Shown: piece by piece, positions 60,442 to 64,000 of the stretch
How positions within the stretch are numbered: the first letter of the stretch is position 1
Layout: each line of letters opens with the position of its first letter
NCBI RefSeq assembly: GCF_017833525.1
Contig: NZ_JAFICD010000001.1
Span: 1,612,001 to 1,676,000, forward strand
Reading direction: 5' to 3'
Source of the DNA: Duganella sp. 1411
GTDB lineage: Bacteria > Pseudomonadota > Gammaproteobacteria > Burkholderiales > Burkholderiaceae_D
DNA: 64,000 nt
The notes under the pieces: model-generated
What the model was told of the DNA's origin: nothing
Seen by the model: only the letters and a program-made list of their open reading frames with translations
The model's database searches: none
Position numbers and translations under genes: made by a program

Positions 60442-61659
60442 ATGCCGACGCCCGCCGCGCCCGCGTCCAGGTCCGTTCCGCCGGCCGCGCCAACCGCGGA
60501 GACGCTGGGCGCGTCGCTGCCGGCAAGGCATCCGGCGCCGTTGCCATCCCTTGCGCAAGCCGGCAACGTGCCGACACCGCAAACGCAGGTGGAACCGTCG
60601 GCCTCGCTGCTGCCGGATGTCCGCCACATCGTCGTGCTGCGCCCGAACGCGATCGGCGACTACATCTTCGCGCTGCCGGCGCTGCATGCGCTCCGGGCGA
60701 GCTATCCCGCCGCCCGCATCACGCTGCTGGGCAAGCCCTGGCACGCCGGCTTTCTGCATGGAAGGCCGGGACCGGTCAGCGACGTCATCGCCATGCCGCC
60801 GCTGCCGGGCATCGGCGCGGCGCCCGACGCCCCGATGCCGGAGTCGGCGCGCCAGCTGGTGGCGGCGCTGCGCAATATGCGCATCGACGTCGCGCTGCAA
60901 ATGTATGGCGGCGGCGCCTACTCGAACGCCTTCGTCGCCTCGCTGGGCGCCGCCGTCAGCATCGGCGCCACCACGCCGGGCGCCCCGGAGCTCGACCGAA
61001 CCATCGTCTACAGCCGCCTGGCGAACCGGCGGGTCGAGCTGCTGCAAATCGCCGCGCTGGCCGGCGCCCGTCCCCACCTGGTGTCGCCGGAGCTGGAGGT
61101 CACCGCCGCCGACCGCGCGCTGGCCGCGCAGATCCTCCCCGGCCTTGCCGGCGCCCGCATGGTGGTCGTGCATCCCGGCGCGAGCGACCCGCGCCGCCGC
61201 TGGCCGCCGGCGGCGTTTGCCGCGGTCGCCGACGTGCTGGCGGACGCCGGCGCGCAGATCGTCATCAGCGCCACCGACAGCGAAGCGGACACGGCTCGGG
61301 CGGTCGTCGGGCACATGCGCCATCGCCCGGTCGACCTGACGGGACGGCTGCCGCTGCCGGCCTTGTGCGGCCTGCTCGACCGGGCGCGGCTGATCGTCTC
61401 CAACGACACGGGGCCGCTGCACCTGGCGCTGGCGCTGAACAAACCGGCGGTCGGCATATTCTGGCTGACCAACATGATCGAATCGTGTCCGCTGGCGCAG
61501 CATCTGCTGCGGCCGGCGCTGTCGACGCGCATCCACTGCCCGGTGTGCGGCGAGGAGAATCTGCACACGCGCTGCCCGCACGACGCCAGTTTCGTCGCCG
61601 ACGTCGGGCAAGACGAAGTCATCGCGCTGGCCCTCGAACTCTTCCGCGACACGAAATAA
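60442..61659 (+). CDS. Glycosyltransferase family 9 (heptosyltransferase-like) protein 2
   Basis: The protein has 405 residues from ATG 60442 with GAGG 5 bases upstream. A Pro/Ala-rich N-terminal extension of about 60 residues, unusual for the family, precedes the GT9 fold: IVVLRPNAIGDYIFALPALHALRASYPAARITLLG, VVVHPGASDPRRRWPPAAFAAVA and LIVSNDTGPLHLALALNKPAVGIFW. A Cys/His-rich segment (HCPVCGEENLHTRCPHD) lies near the end, as in GT9 protein 1. It is the last gene of the rightward group. Confidence 0.88.
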   Translation: MPTPAAPASRSVPPAAPTAETLGASLPARHPAPLPSLAQAGNVPTPQTQVEPSASLLPDVRHIVVLRPNAIGDYIFALPALHALRASYPAARITLLGKPWHAGFLHGRPGPVSDVIAMPPLPGIGAAPDAPMPESARQLVAALRNMRIDVALQMYGGGAYSNAFVASLGAAVSIGATTPGAPELDRTIVYSRLANRRVELLQIAALAGARPHLVSPELEVTAADRALAAQILPGLAGARMVVVHPGASDPRRRWPPAAFAAVADVLADAGAQIVISATDSEADTARAVVGHMRHRPVDLTGRLPLPALCGLLDRARLIVSNDTGPLHLALALNKPAVGIFWLTNMIESCPLAQHLLRPALSTRIHCPVCGEENLHTRCPHDASFVADVGQDEVIALALELFRDTK

Positions 61660-61697
61660 CTCCGTACCCCATGCAAAAACTCCGTACCCCATGCAAA
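61658..61697. repeat. Two 20-base direct repeats containing GTACCCCATGC
   Basis: The segment AACTCCGTACCCCATGCAAA occurs twice head to tail just after the GT9 gene stop. The core GTACCCCATGC is also found once in the hairpin at 13119-13148, so it may be part of another dispersed repeat family. Confidence 0.6.
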
Positions 61698-61706
61698 CCC
61701 CGGAAC

Positions 61707-61743
61707 CACGTAGGGCGGATTAGCGCAGCGTAATCCGCCATGC
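61707..61743. repeat. Dispersed palindromic repeat, copy G (left half only)
   Basis: CACGTAGGGCGGATTA-gcgcagcg-TAATCCGCCATG is followed by sequence like the spacer of complete copies (GCTCCGCCGCCGGCTCACGA) but no right hairpin. The TGA stop of the convergent GT9 gene lies in that spacer. Confidence 0.85.
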
Positions 61744-61759
61744 CCGCTCCGCCGCCGGC

Positions 61760-62803
61760 TCACGACGCATAACGCCGCGCCCCCGAATCACCCGCCCCCG
61801 CCCCCGCCAACAACGCCCGCGCCTGCGCCAGCACCAATTGCGACTTGCACCCTTCCGGATCGCGGATACAGCGATGCAAGCGCCGATTCAACGGCGCCCA
61901 GCGCCCGATATCGGCCTTGCTAAAAATAACCACGCTCCTCAACCCCAACCCGGCCGCGATATGCGAAACCCCGGTGTCATTACACACCAACAACCGCGCC
62001 CCGCGCATCAACGCCGCCATCGCCCCCACCGACATCGGCACGGTGGCGTTGACCGCTGGCGCGCTCATGTGCGCGGCCACGGCGTCGGCCAGATCCGCCT
62101 CGCTGGCCGAGCCGGTCAGCACGACCTTCAATCCATGATCGAAGGCCAGCCGGTCGGCCACCTCGGCGAAGCGGGCCGGCGGCCAGCATTTGTCGCGCGT
62201 GCGCGCGCCGGCATGAACGCACGCATAACTGCCGGCGCCCAGGCCGCGCGCGGCGCCGGTGCGCGCCAGCTCGTCCCAGTCCTCCGTCATCAGCGGAAAC
62301 TCCATGCGGCAACTGCTGATCTCGGCGCCCAGCCACCGCACCAGTCGCAGCAGGCGCAACGGCTCCGGCCCGTGCCGGGGATAGGGAAACGAGTGCACCG
62401 CCTCGCACAAGGAATTGCCGACCGCACCGTAGCCGGCCTGCATCCGCGCGCCGAACGCGCCGACGATGCCGTTGCTGACCTCCCCGCTGCCATGCATCTG
62501 CAACGCCAGCGCGAAGCCCTGCGCGCGCATCTGCGAATAAAACTCCTCCTGCGCATACGGCAGCGCCGGTTGTTCCGGCAGATCCGGATGCCCCGGAAAA
62601 GCGATGAAGTCATCGATATAGGCGCGGTAGCGCCGCGCGAACTGCGCCGCCCACGGCAGGCCGACCAGCACGATGCGGGCGCGGGGCAATGCCGCGCGCA
62701 ACGCCCGCAGCGCCGGCACCGCGCACAACATGTCGCCCAGATACAGCGCGCGGAAAACGGCAACGGAACCGTCGCCCACCCACTGCAGCGGCGACGGCTT
62801 CAT
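61760..62803 (-). CDS. Glycosyltransferase family 9 (heptosyltransferase-like) protein 3
   Basis: The protein has 347 residues. VAVFRALYLGDMLCAVPALRALRAALPRARIVLVGLPWAAQFA is the GT9 N-terminus (the Gly-Asp pair is the catalytic region), and YACVHAGARTRDKCWPPARFAEVADRL plus LLVCNDTGVSHIAAGLGLRSVVIF bind the nucleotide sugar. The C-terminal HRCIRDPEGCKSQL has paired cysteines. It overlaps the upstream dimethylformamidase-like gene by ATGA. Confidence 0.88.
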   Translation of the reverse strand: MKPSPLQWVGDGSVAVFRALYLGDMLCAVPALRALRAALPRARIVLVGLPWAAQFARRYRAYIDDFIAFPGHPDLPEQPALPYAQEEFYSQMRAQGFALALQMHGSGEVSNGIVGAFGARMQAGYGAVGNSLCEAVHSFPYPRHGPEPLRLLRLVRWLGAEISSCRMEFPLMTEDWDELARTGAARGLGAGSYACVHAGARTRDKCWPPARFAEVADRLAFDHGLKVVLTGSASEADLADAVAAHMSAPAVNATVPMSVGAMAALMRGARLLVCNDTGVSHIAAGLGLRSVVIFSKADIGRWAPLNRRLHRCIRDPEGCKSQLVLAQARALLAGAGAGDSGARRYAS

Positions 62804-64000
62804 CGCGCGCCCCCGTGCGCCAGCAGCCGGTCGATGACGTTGGCGGTGATGCGCTCGACACGCGGCTCACCGCCGCCGTCGAGCACCTGCGCCCAGTCGG
62901 TCGTGCCGGCGCTGAACACGGTGCCGCCACGGCTGAAGATGCCCATGCAGGCCGCGTGGACGCCCCGCCTGGCGGCATGCCGCTCGCGGGCCGGCAATTC
63001 CTGCCAGTCGTCGCCCAGCACGCAGCTGGCCAGCAGTGCATAGGTGCCGGGCGTGCCGAGGGCCGCGGCGTCGGGTGCCACGCGCGGTGGGGCTGCCGGC
63101 GGCACGCCGCCGGCTTCGTCATCGACCAGCGGCACGCCGTCGCATTCGTAGCCCACCAGCGGCGGCCGCGTGTGCGCGCCGAATACGTCCCCGTGCCGCA
63201 GGCCGGTGCCGGCGAAGGCCCAATGATCCGGCGCCCGCACCACATAACCCAGCGCGCGGCGCGGTCCGTCCCACCAGCCGCCGCCGTGCCGGTAGCTGGC
63301 GCCGCCCAGCGCGTCCTCCGGCCGGCCGGCGCCGCCGCGCGGCCACCACTGGTCGCGCGCGCCCTGCGGTCCACCCTGGTGGCAGACCATCGCCCGGCCG
63401 TCGTCGACGTAATGGATGCGCCACCAGCACAGATTGGCGCCGAAGAAGGCGGCGTTGCCGCCGTTGGCGATGAACGCCTCCACGTGGTCGCGCGCCGGCT
63501 CGCTCCAGTACTCGTCATGGCCCGCGCTGAGCAGCAGTCGGTAGCGGCCGCACAGATCCGGGTCGGCGTGGATATCGAAGTCGGTGCAGAACTCCGGCTC
63601 GTAGCCGTGGCGCAGCAGCCAGCGGATGAAGCGCCCGTCCCAGTGCGCGAAGCTCTGGCGCGGCGAGCTGTTGTCGTAATGATCGGGCGCGCCGAACACC
63701 GCGCCGCCGGTGCCGCCGCCGGGCCGCCGCAGCGATACCCGCGCGCCGGGCGGATGCGTCGATCGCGGCGGATTGTCGTAGAAGCAGCCGCCGCCGCTGT
63801 GGTTGTAGGCGTGCCACGTCGCCAGCGGCAGCTTGACCAGCAGGCCGCCGCGCGCCGCGCCCCGCACCACGAACAGCGCCGCCGCCTCCGGCATCCATGG
63901 CGCCGGCGGCGGCGCGCCGTCCGCCTCGCAGCAGGCGAAGTAGACGGCCGAGTCCCAGTCGCCGGGGATGTCGAATTCGTAGGCCGGCCAGTTCCAGTCC
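62800..64000 (-). CDS. N,N-dimethylformamidase beta-subunit-like protein, partial (5' end outside the window)
   Basis: The frame is open to the last base of the window, so about 399 C-terminal residues are seen and the start lies beyond. Residues just inside the edge read DWNWPAYEFDIPGDWDSAVYFA, followed by LATWHAYNHSGGGCFYDN, LLRHGYEPEFCTDFDIHADPDL, LLLSAGHDEYWSEPARDHVEAFI and GGNAAFFGANLCWWRIHY. This is the large-subunit fold of N,N-dimethylformamidase, which has a mononuclear iron site and a Class-I-amidotransferase-like core. Its role in a glycan cluster is unknown; it may hydrolyse an amide or formyl group on a sugar. It is translationally coupled to GT9 protein 3. Confidence 0.78.
   Translation of the reverse strand, partial: DWNWPAYEFDIPGDWDSAVYFACCEADGAPPPAPWMPEAAALFVVRGAARGGLLVKLPLATWHAYNHSGGGCFYDNPPRSTHPPGARVSLRRPGGGTGGAVFGAPDHYDNSSPRQSFAHWDGRFIRWLLRHGYEPEFCTDFDIHADPDLCGRYRLLLSAGHDEYWSEPARDHVEAFIANGGNAAFFGANLCWWRIHYVDDGRAMVCHQGGPQGARDQWWPRGGAGRPEDALGGASYRHGGGWWDGPRRALGYVVRAPDHWAFAGTGLRHGDVFGAHTRPPLVGYECDGVPLVDDEAGGVPPAAPPRVAPDAAALGTPGTYALLASCVLGDDWQELPARERHAARRGVHAACMGIFSRGGTVFSAGTTDWAQVLDGGGEPRVERITANVIDRLLAHGGAR

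Noticed and set aside
1..64000. CRISPR arrays, prophage genes, integrases, rRNA genes
   Set aside because: No regularly spaced repeats, phage structural genes, integrase motifs or rRNA sequence were seen.

Overview
The window is high-GC, densely packed bacterial chromosome. The gene repertoire (ssuEADCB sulfonate operon, malonate decarboxylase operon, phasin, CheV, GmhB/GT9 heptose-type glycosylation genes, EpsC-type serine acetyltransferase, NsrR-type Rrf2 regulator) points to a betaproteobacterium, most likely of the Oxalobacteraceae (Massilia/Duganella/Janthinobacterium-like). This placement is an inference from family content and composition; no database search was made.

Layout. 1-2.7 kb: the 5' end of a secreted amidohydrolase, a YceI-family periplasmic protein and a Tat-exported PhoD-like phosphatase. 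2.8-14.1 kb: an organosulfur block made of ssuEADCB (minus strand), a prolyl-tRNA editing protein, an SfnB/DszC-like flavin oxidoreductase, a MetNIQ-like ABC transporter whose ATPase lacks the usual C-terminal regulatory domain, an NtaA/SnaA-type flavin monooxygenase and a serine O-acetyltransferase. Sulfonate/sulfone desulfurisation and cysteine precursor supply therefore lie side by side. 14.3-16.4 kb: a Bcr/CflA efflux pump, a small conserved protein and an NsrR-like regulator. 16.4-26.3 kb: a complete malonate utilisation locus, with a GntR regulator (MdcY-like) divergent from a three-gene TRAP transporter followed by mdcACDEGBH. 26.4-30.1 kb: thioredoxin 2, a phasin, an OFA-family antiporter and a very short FlgC-like protein. 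30.2-36.2 kb: an acyl-CoA ligase with a complete branched-chain-type ABC importer. 36.3-45.2 kb: a DUF4105 membrane protein with a possible 34-residue leader gene, a LysR regulator, a class-I glutamine-amidotransferase-like hydrolase, a MITE-like element, a DUF4126 protein, a CPA2 antiporter/YbdK pair, S-formylglutathione hydrolase, a DJ-1/PfpI protein and CheV. 45.4-49.1 kb: tRNA-Gly(GCC), then a Na+/H+ antiporter with a LytS/LytTR two-component pair. 49.2-51.1 kb: a VOC/PhnB-like protein and an acyltransferase. 51.2-64 kb: a large envelope-glycan locus with three GT9 heptosyltransferase-like proteins, a GmhB-like phosphatase, two GT4, one GT2, an SDR, an Atm1-like ABC exporter, a DUF4254 protein, a DUF421-DUF2795 fusion and an N,N-dimethylformamidase-like protein that runs off the end.

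A dispersed palindromic repeat (core GGCGGATTA...TAATCCGCC, outer arms beginning CACGTAGG) occurs at seven intergenic sites, mostly between convergent genes, and supplies the stop codon of at least two genes and probably three. A separate 175-bp element with 25-bp perfect terminal inverted repeats lies at 39503-39677. The most interesting candidates for something undescribed are the heptose-type glycan locus, the metN variant inside the sulfur island, the DUF421-DUF2795 fusion with its own internal ribosome binding site, and the stop-codon-donating repeat family.
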